A stretch of 64,000 bases of DNA from Branchinecta lynchi. Taxonomy: Eukaryota; Arthropoda; Branchiopoda; Anostraca; Branchinectidae. This document shows positions 33,264 through 44,260 of this stretch, one piece after another; the first letter of the stretch is position 1, and every line of letters starts with the position of its first letter. A program made the translations under genes and the position numbers. Location: positions 13,914,938 to 13,978,937 of the forward strand of contig JAKZAP010000014.1 in NCBI GenBank assembly GCA_023053575.1, written 5' to 3'. Under the pieces are notes generated by a model. It did no database searches. It was given only the letters and a program-made list of their open reading frames with translations, and was not told where the DNA came from.

Positions 33264-35613
33264 TGGCACTTGAGCTTACTCAAGTGCCATATAGCGATTG
33301 TAATTTCTGTCCGTCAGTCGGTCTGTCGGTCCCGGTTTTGCTAGTTCAGGCACTTCCAGATAAGCTAGGACGATGAAACTTGGCAGGCGTATCAGGAACT
33401 GGACCAGATTAAATTAGAAATGGTCGCTTCCCCGATCCGACCATCTGGAGGGGAGTGGAGGGAGGGGGAATCCGGAAAAAATAGGAAAAATGAGATATTT
33501 TTAGCTTACGAACGGGTGATCGGATCTTAATGAAACTTGATATGTGGAAAGACTTCGTGTCTCAGACCCTCCATTTTAAATCCAGACCGGATCCGGTGAC
33601 ATTGGGGGGAGTTGGAGAGGGAAACCGGAAATCTTGGAAAACACTCAGAGTGGAGGGATCCGGATGAAACTTGGTGGAAAGTACAAGCAAAAGTCCTAGA
33701 TACGTGACTGATATAACCGGAACGGATCCGCTCACTTTGGGGGAGTTGGGGGGGGGGAGAGAAGTCCGAATTTGTAGTGATCCCGCGAGTTCCGTGCTTC
33801 CTGATGTGCTGGGATGATGGAAATTGACAGGCATGTCTGGGACCCGACCAGATTAAATAGGAAATCGTCAATTCCCCGATTCGACCATCTGGGGGGGGGG
33901 GGGGAGTGGAGGGAGGGTGAAGCCAAAATTTGAGGTATTTTTAGCTTGCGAACGGGTGATCGGATCTTGATGAAAGTTGATATTTAGGATGACCTCGTGT
34001 CTCAGACATCTCACTTTAAATCCGGGCCGGATCCGATGACACTGGGGGGAGTTGGAGGAGGGAACCGGAAATGTTGAGAAACGCTTAGAGTGGAGGGATC
34101 GGGATGAAACTTGGTGGGAAAAACAAGCACAAGTCCTAGACACGTCATTGACATAACCGGACCGGATCAGGGCACTGTGGGGGAGTTGGGGTGGGGGTCC
34201 GGATTTCTAGCGATCCCGCGAGTTCGGTATTCTTCCTGATGTCCTAGGTCGATGAAACTTGGCAGGTATGTCAGGGATCCAAACAGATTGACTTGAGAAC
34301 AGCCGTTTCCCCGACCCGACGATCGTGGGGGGAGTGGGTGGATGGGGAGTCCGGAATCTAGTGGCGTGCATAACTTTTGAACGGGTGATCGGATTTGAAT
34401 GAAACTTGTCTGGTGAGCTATCGCCTCGGACGTTCAGTGTCACGTCCGGGTCGGGTTCGATACCTGTGGGGATGGGGGGGGGGGAACTCAAGAAACTCTA
34501 CAAGCAGAGGGATTGGGACGAAACTTAATAGATGGAACAAGCATTAGGCCTAGATGAAATTGACGGAGCTAGATGGTTTCGGGGCTCTGTGGGGGAGTTG
34601 GATGGGGTTTCCTGGAATTCCGGTAGTCGTGAGTTAGAATAGTTCCAGATGTAAAACGACAACGAAACTTTGCAGGCATATTAGCGACCCGAATTATCTT
34701 GACTTAAGAACCTGACACAACATACCCCTGGAAACTTCCGTTCCTAGATCCGACCATTTTTTGTGGAGCAAGAGAAGAGAAATATGGAAATTGACTTCTA
34801 TAAATTGCAAACGAGTGGTCTGATTCGAGTGAAACTTCATGGGTGATACGAATCGATGGCCTCGACAGGTAAAACATGCGTTCGAACCATATGCGACCAC
34901 GATTAGGGGAATTGGGGGTGGGGGGACTTTTGACATGCACAAAAACCAAACGGATGGACCGAATGAGATGCAAATTCGACAGTGCCGAGTTTATGCGGCC
35001 TAGATTTGTTATTTGGCGTCCGGGCCGGATTCGGCCAAGGTAGGGGGGGGGGGGGGGGGGGTACTGGAAACTTGCAGATAGGCTATGCTCCAATTTCAGT
35101 AAAACTTGATGGACAGGAACAGGGAATTAAGAGATTGGGCCCGAACCGGCTCCGACAACGTTGGTGGGAGGGGGGGGGGGGTACCGGAACTTTCCAAAAA
35201 TGCTCAGATTCGAGTGAAACTTGATAGATGGTATAAAAGAAGATGCTTTAGGTGGTCGATTTTTTTTATTCCGAACCAGACTCGGCCACGGTAGGTGGAG
35301 ATAGAGTGAGTACCGGAAATCGTGTAGCACGTCTAGGGATCAAACAAATGGATTTATTTGGATGAAAGTTTGAACAGTCATGTGCATTTGCTACAGACAA
35401 TCGAGACGATGCGGAACTGCTCACAAATGAGTCAAACTAAATATCCAGATCCAGATAACCGGTTTTACGCATCTGTAGCATGAGACGCGAAAACTCTTTC
35501 GGAGCATAACGAACACGGAAAATAGTGAAATATGGCAAATGCAAAGATTAGTGAGGTGTCGTTCTTGTACAGCCTACTCGTACAAGTGCCATATGAGCTC
35601 GTAGCTCTTGTTG
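33264..35613 (+). repeat. E-family element, copy 2
   Basis: Left hairpin TATGGCACTTGAGCTTACTC plus AAGTGCCATATAGCG, then TTCTGTCCGTCAGTCGGTC and CGATGAAACTTGGCAGGCG. A diverged core of GATGAAACTTG units with G-runs up to 18 (about 35043-35060) follows. The right end is ACAAGTGCCATATGAGCTCG then TAGCTCTTGTTG at 35600-35613. Confidence 0.85.
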
Positions 35614-35827
35614 AATGTAGAGAACTTGATTTCTTACGTGTAAAAATAACCCGATGTGCCGATGAGACTTGAACTTCCCGGGTGCGCCTGACAAATTTTT
35701 GCAGAATTTGATATCTTACGTGCAACAAGACCAAAGGTTTCGATGGGATCCCAGAAACTTAATATTTGATCCAGACAATTGGGTCTTGTAGATATCCGGT
35801 CTTCGCCAGACTTCGTGAACGTTTTTA
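35614..35827. repeat. D-family fragment plus solo BPE left end
   Basis: 35630-35724 is D-family (TTGATTTCTTACGTGTAAAA, CCCGATGTGCCGATGAGAC). 35725-35789 is the BPE left-end module: ACAAGACC, GGGATCCC, then GGGTCTTGT, which can fold into a stem-loop. No BPE interior follows it. Confidence 0.75.
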
Positions 35828-36389
35828 TGGCACTTGAGCTTACTCAAGGGCCATATAGCAAGCGTAATGACTGTCTCTCGGTCTGTCCGCATTTTGCTAG
35901 TTTGGGCACTTCCGCATAAGCCGAGGCATAAGCTAGGACGATGAAACTTGGCAAGCGTATCAGGGACCCGACCAGATTAACTTGGAAATAGCAACTTAGT
36001 CGATCCGGGCAACGTAGGGGGAATGGAGGGATGGGGAATCTGGAAATTAGTAACATGCATAACTTTGGAATGGGTAATTGGACGTGCATGAAACTTGACA
36101 AGTGTCACTAACAAGTGCATCAGGTGTTCATCTTCAAATCCTGACCAGATACGACAACTGGTTGGTGGGGTGGGGGCTGGAAGGGGGCACCAGAAATCTT
36201 ATGAAAAGTTTAGAGTCGTTGGGTCGGGATGGAACTTGTTAGGAAGAACAAGCATCAACCTTAGGTGAGTTACTTTGGAGGGGGTTTCCCGGAATTTGGA
36301 TGATCTCGAGTTGGGGTACTTCCAGATGTGCTAGGACCATGAGACTTGGCAGGCACGTCTTACTCTTTGTACTGGATTCGGGAACAGTC

Positions 36390-36757
36390 TGCGTTCCCAC
36401 TCATGTTTTGAGCACCTGTTTCCTACCTCATATTGCCCGCCAAAACCTCGACTACCTCGAGCTGTAGCACAAAAAGTTCCGGTTCTTAACCCTGTTTGTA
36501 CAAGAACCGATCGCTACAGAAAGAGCTTTGTACCATCTTTTGTTGAAGTTTTGAACAATTGATTAACTATTTCCCTTTAATGTTTTAATTGTCTAGGGTT
36601 TTTATTCCGTTTGATCATTTTTTGACTATTGCTTTATTATGTACAACCGCCTTATTAAATGTTTTGTAATTATGACGTACCTGACGAAAACGACAAGTTC
36701 GGCAATCCAATGCTGTGAAAGTCTCGTTTTACAATAAAGTATCAGTATCAGTATCAG
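36390..36757 (+). pseudogene. CR1-like non-LTR 3' end with (AGTATC)n tail
   Basis: A short frame ending KSFVPSFVEVLN matches the C-terminal KSFVPEFVKYFN of the element at 62.8 kb. An AT-rich 3' UTR follows, then ACAATAAAGTATCAG repeated as (AGTATC)n to 36757. It is inserted in E copy 3. Confidence 0.75.
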
Positions 36758-37129
36758 GACTCTATCGTATTAGCTTGCAAATAGTCCCTTCCGCGATCCG
36801 ATCATCGTGGGGGAGTAGAGGGGGGAGAGATCCGAAATCTAGTAACATTCATAACATTGGGTGATCGGACGTGCACGAAACTTTACAAGTATCTTGGATG
36901 TTCAGTTTCAAGTTCGGACCGAATCTCATCGCTGGGGGAGGGGCAGCTGGAGGGGGCACGGGAAATCTCAGAGTCGAGGATCGAAGTTGGACTTGGTTGG
37001 AAGAACAAGTGTAAAACCCAGGTACATTTCTGACAAAAAAGGACCGGATTGTGTCACAGTGGGGCGAGTTGGAAGGGGCAGGGGCGTTACTATGGGGGGG
37101 GAGGGGGCCCCCCCCCCAAAGGTCTTGAG

Positions 37130-38010
37130 AAAGTTCACCTGTTTGTCGCGACAAAAATTTTGTATGCTTTTGTCAGGCGTCGGTCGACTCGTCGGCACAT
37201 CGTGTTTTTTTTATACGCTAGAAATGAAATCCTGCAAAAATTTGTCGGGCAAAACACTGAAGAAATCGAATTCTGCATGCTTTTGTCATGCCTCGGTTGT
37301 CTCGTCGGCACATCGGGTCTTTTTATACATACGAAATCCGGAAGAACAGAAGAAATACATTTGTGTATGCTTTTGTCAGGCGTCGGTCGACTCGTCGGCA
37401 CACCGGGTTCTTTTCATATGCAAGAAATGAAATCCTGCAAACATTTGTCGGGCAAAACACTGAAGAAATCGAATTCTGCATGCTTTTGTCATGCCTCGGT
37501 GGTCTCGTCGGCACATCGGGTTCTTTTTATACATAAGAAATCCAGAAGAAATAAATTCTTTATGTTTTTGTCGGGCGTCGGTTGACTAGTTGGAAGACCG
37601 GCTTCTTTTTATACGCAAGAAAAGAAATCCTGCAAACATTTGTCGGGCAAAGCATCGCGTTCTTTTTGTATGCTTTCAGAAATCGAATTTTTTTGTCGCG
37701 CCTCGGTATTCTCGTCGGCACATGGCTGTGTCGGGCGTCGGTATTGTCGTCGGCATATCAGGTTCTTTTTACACAAACACGAAATTCTGTAAATTTTTAT
37801 CGGGCGCATGCGAAAAGTTCAAGCCTCGTCGGTACATCGCACAATTCGCACAACGTAAAGATTAAAGTTCTGTACTGTCTTGTCGGGCAAAACACAAATG
37901 AAATTGAATTCTGAATGCTTTTCGGCGTCGGTATTCTTGTCGGCACGTCGGGCCTTTTTATACGTAAGAAATCAAATTCTGCAAACATTTATCGGGCGCA
38001 AATTTTTCCG
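37130..38010 (+). repeat. D-family tandem array, ~200-bp higher-order period
   Basis: CTCGTCGGCACATCG or near variants lie at about 37188, 37305, 37390, 37505, 37710 and later, alternating 115 and 85 bp (period 200). Units carry TTTTGTCAGGCGTCGGT, TTCTTTTTATACGCAAGAAA and TGCAAACATTTGTCGGGCAA. Long open frames here are repeat translations. Confidence 0.85.
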
Positions 38011-38830
38011 GAAATTTCGCTGGCGTTGCTTAGTTCAACTTGTTCTGGGTACAGTCGTTGGAAGCTTCGCTTTTTAGCGAAAGCTGAAACGAAAAGCCGA
38101 GTATGTGAATTTTAATATATGAATTTATATTAGAGGAACAATCTCAACTGATGCACTACACTTAGTTTTACCCAAATTTCGCCTGCGGCGCATTTTGTAG
38201 TACTCTCTAGTTGGAAGAACGGTGCATCATTGAGTTTTGTTTTTGGACAGAAATTCTTGGGGTTTGAAACACGTTAAAAGCCGCAAATTGTACGGTAGTA
38301 TAGCTAAAATTTTCCGGAAAAAGGGCAAATTAAAAGAATTTCACCGGCGGCGCTTGGTTTAACTTGTCTTAGTACAGTCGTCGGAAGTTTCGCTTTTTAC
38401 CGAAAGCTAAAATGAAAGCCGAATATATGAACTTTAATATACCAAAATATACCAAAGGAATAATCTCAATTGATGTATTACAGTTAGTTTACACACAAAT
38501 TTTGCGTGCGCCGCATTTTGTAGTATTCTTTATTTGGAAGAACGGTGTTTAGTTGGCGTTTTAGGATAGAAATCTGTGGGGGTCTGAAACACGTTAAAAG
38601 CTAGAACTTGTATTGTAGGTATAGCCAAATTATTCCGGAAAAAAGGCAGATTTAAAAAATTTCGCCTGCGGCGCTTGATTTACTTGTTCTTGATACAGTC
38701 GTTGGAAGCTTAGCTTCTTAGCGAAAGTTAAAATGAAAAGCCAAATATGTGAACTTAAAATACGAAATTACATCAGAGGAATAATCTCAACTGATGCATT
38801 ACAATTAGTTTTAGCCCGGTTCTATTCATT
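38000..38830 (+). repeat. ~322-bp tandem repeat, three units
   Basis: CGTTGGAAGCTTCGC or variants at 38056, 38379 and 38700 (spacing 323 and 321). Each unit holds a hairpin (AGCTTCGCTTTTTAGCGAAA), GATGCATTACAATTAGTTTT-like sequence, TTTTGTAGTA and TTTCCGGAAAAA. Solo inverted copies are at 31905-32390 and 50230-50650. Confidence 0.85.
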
Positions 38831-39126
38831 GCTGGCGGGAAATGTACGTTTTTTGTCGGCACATTTTTGAGTCCGTCGGCACAAACCGGAAGCCCCCCCC
38901 CCAAAGGTAAAAGGCTAGCGACGCCCCTGGGAAGGGGTTACCCGGAATTCCGGTGATCTCGAGTAAGGGTACTTCCAGACTTTCTAGGACCATGAAACTT
39001 GGCAGGCATACTAAGGACTATATTTGACTTCAGAATAGTCCCTTCCCCAATCCGATCATTGTGGGGGTAGTAGAGGGATGGGGAACCCGGAACTGGTAAC
39101 ATTCATTACTTTGGAACGGGTTTCAG
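38831..39126. repeat. D-family end and E-family core
   Basis: Carries GTCGGCACATTTTTGAG, a C9 run with AAAGGTAAAAGGCTAG, then E-type GACCATGAAACTTGGCAGGC with G-runs. Confidence 0.6.
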
Positions 39127-40680
39127 TTGTTTTTTTTGTTCAGTTTATTTCAAATATCAACACATATCGTGGCTTGGGGCAAAATGGCGTGTTGAATACG
39201 TCAATATACATGAAGGCAAATCAATAATGTCTGTCATAATATCAAGATAAATAATTCAAACTGAATATGGCCTACCACAAAAACATAAAAGTGAGACACA
39301 CACAAGAATGACTAAACCTTTTTGTTGAAAATATGTACAAATTTAGGGATAAAACTATTTCGTTACCGCTCCGTACGGTAGTAACGGGGTTCTAGCTTGG
39401 TTATTCGCTCCGCACACGCTCTTTGCGGACGCAAACGTTGAGGTTGGAAGAGAGGCGGCAGAAGGGAGCGGAAGGAGGGGTTCTGTAGGGACTTCATACC
39501 AAAATCTCTGCTCTTCCGTCTATGATGGAGGGTCTCAAGTTCAAAATGATTTAAAAGAAAACAATAAGGCATTGTAGGTCCTCTGTATATAATTCTGAGA
39601 GCACGTTTCTGTACACTTTCAATGGAATCTGTTTCCTCTTTTGTCAGAGCATAGTGCCAAACCGGACACGCATATTCAAGTAGACTTCGGACAAACATAC
39701 AAAATAGATTGACCCCAAATTTAGTCACGGTTTTAACTATTGACATGGATGAATTTGCTTTTTTTATTATATTTTTTGTATTTTTCTTCAAAGTTAAATC
39801 CGAAAAGAGCGTAACTCCAAGAAGGGTAATTTGTTCAACAATTAAACCATTTTCAGGGACAGGGACAAATTCTGGGCTTCTTTCTAAAAAGGAGAAACTT
39901 ATTTGTGCTGACTTATTTGTATTTACAACCATATTAGCAGTTAGGGCCTCGTCGGCTATATCTTGAAGAATAATCACTCCGTTGCTTTTTAAATTTCGAC
40001 CAACAACTTCAACAAAAGATAAATCGTCCACACATTTCCAACTTGCATCAGTTCCTTTTGCAATGTCGTCAAATATCATCAAAAAACACAGAGGCCCCAA
40101 AACAGTGCCTTGGGGAACACCGCAAAATACAGCACTGGGCTGAGAATAAACCCCCTTGTATTATCCGTTAAAAAAACAACAAGAATATCTATAATGAAAT
40201 GCGATATATTTTTTTCATGCAATTTACGAATTAAAATATTGTGATCAACAAGGTCAAAAGCTTTCTTAAAATCAACTGCAATTAAATTTATCTATTTATC
40301 AGGTACATCTAAATTCTTTAAAATAAAATCCATCAGGCTTACTAGGTAATGTACAGTTGATGTTCTTGGGAGATTACCAAACTGGTTATGGTCAAGCTGG
40401 TGTAACAAATGAGCTTTCAGCCACTCAGCAACAATTGACTCGTAAATTTTGCTGAAAACAGACGTTAAAGTGATAGGTCTCACACCGGAGAAATTATTTG
40501 TTCCACCTTTTTGGGGGATAGGGGTTACAAACCCAAATTTCCAAATCTTTGGATATTGCCCCATCGCAGTTATCGCATTAGAAATATTGTGAAGAGGCGC
40601 CGAAAGTTCACTCGGGAAAGCTTTAATTAAATCCACGAAAATATCATGTGGTGTGACTGAAGACCTTTTAACCGTGTATT
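39127..40680 (-). pseudogene. CR1/L2-like non-LTR reverse transcriptase, 5'-truncated and broken
   Basis: Minus-strand frames show VTPHDIFVDLIKAFP, KFGFVTPIPQKGG (usual VTPI-K-G), GVRPITLTSVFSKIYE, AVDFKKAFDLVDH (first catalytic Asp) and VDDLSFVEV in the position of the catalytic YxDD. LEYACPVWH and VQKRALRIIYRG follow in the C-terminal region. Stops and frameshifts break it near 40.30 and 40.12 kb. The 3' end approaches an AATAAACTGAACAAAAAAAA-like tail near 39127. It lies antisense to BCAS2 and resembles the fragment at 62.4 kb. Confidence 0.88.
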
Positions 40681-41366
40681 GGGATGGAACTTGGTGTGGA
40701 CAATAAGGATAACCCGGGATATATATTGACAGAGCAGGACTGGGTCGGGGCATTGTGGGTGGAGCTGCCCGGGAATGCCGGTGATAACAACCTAGTGTAC
40801 TTCCAGGTTATAATGATCCTAGGCAGTCGTATCAGGGACCGGATCAGATTGACTTGGAAATAGTCACTTCCTCGATTCGATCATCGTGTGGTATGAATGG
40901 ATGGGGAATCCGGAACGGAATCCCGAAAATTTCGAATGGGTTATCGGATCTGAATAGAACTTGACAAGTGGCAAGAACTAATGTCTCAGATTACCATTTT
41001 CCGGACCAGTTCCGATGACAATGTGCGGAGCTCGAAGGGGCCACTGAAAAACTTGCGAAATCCCTTCCGACTAATTTGTCGTGTGATCCAATTGAGGCAC
41101 AGAATTATCACAGCTTGAGTATTTGCTCCTACCACCAATTGAGTCTTCCTCAAATCGGAACCAGAGTACGACAAAACTTTCATTCTGAAACAGTTGTCAA
41201 CGATTGGAACAATATTTCAGATTTACTAGGTCAACCCCGTCTTCTGATGAAAGGAATATCGGGAGAGAGATTTTACTTTGACAACTGCAAACCTTGTCTG
41301 ACGAGCATGCTAACTGTTCTTATATGTGTCATATGAGGTTTCATCTCTTGTTGCTGTTAAAATTTA

Positions 41367-42511
41367 ACAAGACCAAAGGTGTCGATGGGATCCCAAAAAT
41401 CTAATATTTGATTCAGACAATCGAGTCTTGTCTTCGCCAGATCCAGTCTTGGACAGGCTAATTATCAGAGAAAACCAAGTTCAGATATACCTCTATAAGC
41501 CATATCTATTTTGACGATACTGACCGAGACTTCCTGCCGATTTCCGAGCGAACTACTAGTCCAGCAAAAACGAAAATACAGAAACAAAACCAGCGTATTT
41601 CCTTATCCCTATAAAAGAACATCTAATCAACTTCGAATAAAATTTTGACTTAAAAAAAATCCGGTTACAACCGGATTCCGGAATAATTATATGTCCGGGT
41701 AAAAAAACCATTGTCATAAACCGACTCAGCCTCTATTCTTACCCCTTAATCTGTCATCTAATCGAACTTTTGCTTTTAACAAATTTTCCGGTTTTGGCCG
41801 GATTCCGGGCGAACTAGTTGTCCAGCGAGAAATTGATTTTCATCATCGTGTTCGGCATGTCTTTTTACAAATAAATCAAACATTTAATCACTTCAGATTT
41901 AACTTTTACTTTTAACCAACTTTCCGGTTTTCGCCGGATTCCGGGCGAACTACATGTCCGGGTAGAAAATCGTTTTCACATAAGTGTTCAACATGTCTTC
42001 TTGCTCTAAATCGAACATCTAATCAACTCGAAATAAAACTTCTAATTTTAACAAACTTTCCGGTTTCGGCAGGATTCCGGGCGAACTACTTGTCCGTCGA
42101 GAAAATGGTTTTCACCATCGTCTTCAGCATGTCTTCCTACCCCTAAATCGAACATCGAATCAACTTCAAATAAAACTTTTACTTTTAACAAACTTTCCGG
42201 TTTTGGCCTGATTCTGGGCCAACTACTCGTCGGATGACAAAATAGTTTTCACCATCGTGCTCAGCATGTCTTCTTATCCCAAAATCGACTATCACATTAG
42301 CTGTTTCAAAATATTTTGTTTGCCCCTTAATTTGAACCCCACCCCTAAATGTAGGGCTACAAAGCCCTTCTACGAACTTGACTGGTCCGACGACCCAACG
42401 AATCCTCACACCAAGTTTCATCAGAATATCTCATTCCCTTCGTGAGTTATCGTGCTTACAGACGGACAACTTTTGCGATGCCATAGGTCTCCAGTTATGT
42501 TTTGGGATCCC
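41367..42511 (+). repeat. BPE copy d, complete
   Basis: ACAAGACC 41367-41374, GGGATCCC 41397-41404, then GAGTCTTGT at about 41425, five or six ~136-bp units, and the right end with GACGGACAACTTTTGCGATG, ending TTTTGGGATCCCAAAA (GGGATCCC 42504-42511). Confidence 0.88.
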
Positions 42512-43362
42512 AAAAACAGGTAAAGGTCAATGGCTAATCATCTGAGAAAACCAAGTTGAAATATGGAGACAGCATATGTGTTTTCCCTTAGACGTCATAT
42601 CTACTTCGACAAAATTCGTCAAAATTTTCGACCTTACTACTGCCAAATTTCCGGTTTCGGACGGATTCCGGGCAAACTACTTGTTCGGCAAAAAACTGAA
42701 GTTCAAAATGAATTCAGCGTATCTCCTAATCAATTTCAGATAAAACTTTAACTTTTAACAAATTTTCAGGTTTTGGCCAGATTCCGGGCGAACGACTTGT
42801 CCAGCGAGAAAATAATTTCCATATACGGAATCAGCATGATTCCTTACCACTACATATAACCTCTAATGAACTTCAGATAAAACTTTTACTCATAACAAAT
42901 TTTCGGGTTTCAGGGTTTTTATATGTCCGGGTCGAAAATGATTGTCATATGTGGATTCAGCATGTCTTCTTACCCATAAGGCGAACATCTAGTCGACGTC
43001 AAATGATACTTTAACTTCTAACACATTTTCCGATTTTGTCCGGATTCCGGGCGAACTACTTGTCCGGCGAGAAAATTATTTTCATATACTTATTCAGCAT
43101 TTCTTCTTACTCCTGAATCGACTATCTCATTAGCTGTTAAAAAATATTTTGTTCGCCCCTTAATTTGAACCCCCACCCCTAAATGTAGGGCTACAGAGCC
43201 CTACTTCTTGAGTTCGAGTCTACGAACTCAACATCCTTGACCTAAAGAATACTCGCGCCAAGTTTCGTCGGAATATCTCATTCCCTTCGAGAGATATCAT
43301 GCTGACAGACGGACAAATCTTACGAACTCATAGATATCCCTCCACTTACGATTTGGGATCCC
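42504..43362 (+). repeat. BPE copy e, sharing a palindrome with copy d
   Basis: Starts at the same GGGATCCC (42504-42511) that ends copy d and runs to GGGATCCC 43355-43362. It lacks the ACAAGACC left module and has fewer 136-bp units (about 0.85 kb in all). The head-to-tail arrangement with a shared palindrome suggests tandem joining or insertion at the palindrome. Confidence 0.8.
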
Positions 43363-43369
43363 AAAAAGA

Positions 43370-44150
43370 ACCTCAAGTGCCGACGAGAATACTGAGGCCC
43401 GACAAAAGCATAAAGAATTCGATTTCCTTTGTGCTTTGCCTGACATTGCAGAATTTTATTTCTTCCGGATAAAAAGAACACGATGCGCCGACGAGTCGAC
43501 CGGCGCCCCGTAAAAGCATATAAATTTGTATTTCGAATAAAATTGCATTGTTTGCAATAACATTGCAAATAACAATAGGTTGTGCCGACGAGAATACCGA
43601 GGCCCGACAAAAGCATAGAGAATTCGATTTCTTATGTGCTTTGCCTGACATTGCAGAATTTTGTTTCTTCCGGATAAAAAGAACACGCTGCGCCGACGAG
43701 TCGACCGCCGCCCCGTAAAAGCATATAAATTTGTATTTCGAATAAAATTGCATTGTTTGCAATAACATTGCAAATAACAATGGGTTGTGCCGACGAGAAT
43801 ACCGAGGCCCGACAAAAGCATAGAGAATTCGATTTCTTTTGTGCTTTGCCTGACATTGCAGAATTTTATTTCTTCCGGATAAAAAGAACACGATGCGCCG
43901 ACGAGTCGACCGGCGCCCCGTAAAAGTATATAAATTTGTATTTCGAATAAAATTGCATTGTTTGCAATAACATTGCAGATAACAATGGGTTGTGCCGACG
44001 AGAATACCGAGGCCCGACAGAAGCGTAGAGAATTCGATTTCTTTTGTGCTTTGCCTGACATTGCAGAATGTTATTTCTTCCGGATGAAAAGAACACAATG
44101 CGCCGACGAGTCGACCGGCGCCCCGTAAAAGCATATAAATTTGTATTTCT
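43370..44150 (-). repeat. 205-bp D-family tandem array, four units
   Basis: GCGCCGACGAGTCGACCG is preceded by the same 5 bp at 43481, 43686, 43891 and 44096, exactly 205 bp apart. Each unit has two half-units (GTGCCGACGAGAATACCGAG and GCGCCGACGAGTCGACCG), each followed by GACAAAAGCATA- or GTAAAAGCATA-type sequence. The array stops about 110 bp before the BCAS2 exon-2 acceptor. Overlapping long minus-strand frames (up to 278 codons) are created by the repeat. Confidence 0.92.
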
Positions 44151-44260
44151 TCAGTGTTTGTGAGTGAACTTTGTGTGTGTGACGAAAGTACTTTCTCAAG
44201 ACTTCCCATAGTGACGCCCCTTTTAATACCCTATGTCTGGTACAAATCTGTATCTTACAG

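Larger units (their letters stand above)
35828..41345 (+). repeat. E-family element, copy 3, with nested insertions
   Basis: Left end ATGGCACTTGAGCTTACTCA plus GGGCCATATAGC, then CTGTCTCTCGGTCTGTCC and CGATGAAACTTGGCAAGCG. The right end is degenerate: TGTGTCATATGAGG and TCTCTTGTTG at about 41323-41348. The core is interrupted by a CR1-like 3' end (36390-36757), D and 322-bp arrays (37130-38830) and a CR1-like fragment (39127-40680). E-type units with GATGGAACTTG and G-runs lie between them. Confidence 0.75.
29571..44260 (+). other. BCAS2: 14.69-kb BCAS2 intron packed with repeats
   Basis: GTAAGTG donor at 29571, acceptor TGTATCTTACAG ending at 44260. Within it lie non-LTR fragments (29590-30625, 36390-36757, 39127-40680), a TIR element (30763-31273), E copies 2 and 3, BPE copies d and e, and satellite-like arrays at 37130-38830 and 43370-44150. 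Unique sequence is a small minority. Confidence 0.9.

Noticed and set aside
36861..38115. Several open frames of 60-190 codons on both strands
   Set aside because: They arise from the D-family and 322-bp arrays; the same peptides recur with the repeat period.
41076..41336. 86-codon frame resembling a retroelement C terminus
   Set aside because: No conserved motif could be pinned down and it lies at the end of E copy 3, so no call was made.
43373..44209. 278-codon minus-strand open frame and its overlapping neighbours
   Set aside because: The frame is a translation of the 205-bp tandem array. Several frames stay open together because the unit has few stops; there is no independent protein signal.
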